A stretch of DNA of 7,031 nt. Source: Bacteroidota bacterium. GTDB lineage: Bacteria > Bacteroidota > Ignavibacteria > UBA10030 > SZUA-254. The number at the start of each line of letters is the position of its first letter. The stretch's first letter is position 1. The notes below the pieces were generated by a model. It saw only the letters and a list, made by a program, of their open reading frames with translations, ran no database searches and had not been told where the DNA came from. The position numbers and the translations under genes are program-made. The stretch covers positions 1 through 7,031 of the forward strand of contig SCUC01000497.1 in the NCBI GenBank assembly GCA_004322375.1, written 5' to 3'. This document shows positions 6,903 to 7,031 of this stretch, in pieces.

Positions 6903-7031
6903 ATGAAAAAATTGCTATGCCTGAGTTTCCTGCTAATTATTGCCAGCTTGATTGTGCAAGCTCAAAATTCTCAATGTATTTTCAGAGGCAACCTGACTAT
7001 CCACGATGAAGTGATGCCGCCTCCATGTTCT
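6903..7031 (+). CDS. Exported protein of unknown function (3' partial, signal peptide visible)
   Basis: Forty-three codons are visible before the window ends, with no stop. The N-terminus, MKKLLCLSFLLIIASLIVQA, is a classic signal peptide (two Lys, a hydrophobic core, likely cleavage at VQA|Q). There is no lipobox cysteine, since Cys25 follows NSQ. The mature part begins QNSQCIFRGNLTIHDEVMPP. The FRGNLTI...PPP pattern faintly recalls the start of beta-sandwich modules of the F-G-x-(V/L)-T-I-x-G-x-P-A-P kind in other secreted proteins, but too little is visible to assign a family. It has its own GAGGA site and a candidate promoter, and is separated from the previous gene by 281 bp containing the miniature element, so it is probably transcribed separately. 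The location with two T9SS cargo genes suggests another secreted or outer-membrane protein; T9SS dependence cannot be judged without the C-terminus. Confidence 0.87.
   Translation, partial: MKKLLCLSFLLIIASLIVQAQNSQCIFRGNLTIHDEVMPPPCS

Overview
The window looks like chromosomal DNA from the Bacteroidota/Chlorobi/Ignavibacteria side of bacteria, most likely an Ignavibacteria- or Kryptonia-like lineage. Both large proteins end in a type IX secretion (T9SS) type A sorting domain with the QNYPNPFNPTTSI signature, and the third gene has an exact TAnnTTTG element of the Bacteroidota promoter type upstream. This placement is inferred from motifs, not from any search.

All genes are on the + strand. 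(1) Positions 2-2755 hold the 3' part of a very large secreted protein whose start lies before the window. It has a propeller-like N-terminal part, an ASPM/SPD-2/Hydin-like (choice-of-anchor D) Ig domain, a second beta-propeller, two tandem 'WNM(V/I)' modules, a pre-sorting region with an LPPPPPAG motif, and the T9SS sorting domain. (2) Positions 2756-3009 are intergenic. They hold a long hairpin followed by a T-run (probable terminator), a possible 25-codon hydrophobic small ORF with a plausible Shine-Dalgarno, and the ribosome binding site of the next gene. (3) Positions 3010-6621 hold a complete 1203-residue secreted multidomain protein. It has a signal peptide, a helical linker, a large beta-rich head, two SdrD_B/Cna-B-like domains, an ASH-like domain, two 'GYN-VS' modules, a further beta-sandwich and a T9SS sorting domain. 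(4) Positions 6622-6902 are intergenic. They contain a roughly 130-bp near-palindromic miniature element whose ends look like insertion-sequence termini and whose arms each carry a CCCGCGAAAGCGGG-type repeat, then a candidate promoter and ribosome binding site. (5) Positions 6903-7031 hold the first 43 codons of a third exported protein.

The genes appear to be a run of separately expressed surface or secreted proteins rather than a tight operon: the gaps are 254 and 281 bp, with a terminator-like hairpin in one and a mobile element in the other. The large proteins are probably exported by Sec, then moved across the outer membrane by T9SS and released or anchored. Likely roles are adhesion, matrix or surface structure; no catalytic motif is visible in either. 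I see no CRISPR, tRNA, rRNA, phage or defence genes, and no convincing evidence for an undescribed multi-gene system. The most distinctive items are the miniature palindromic element, the adhesin-like architecture of the 1203-residue protein, and an unnamed tandem module shared by the two large proteins.
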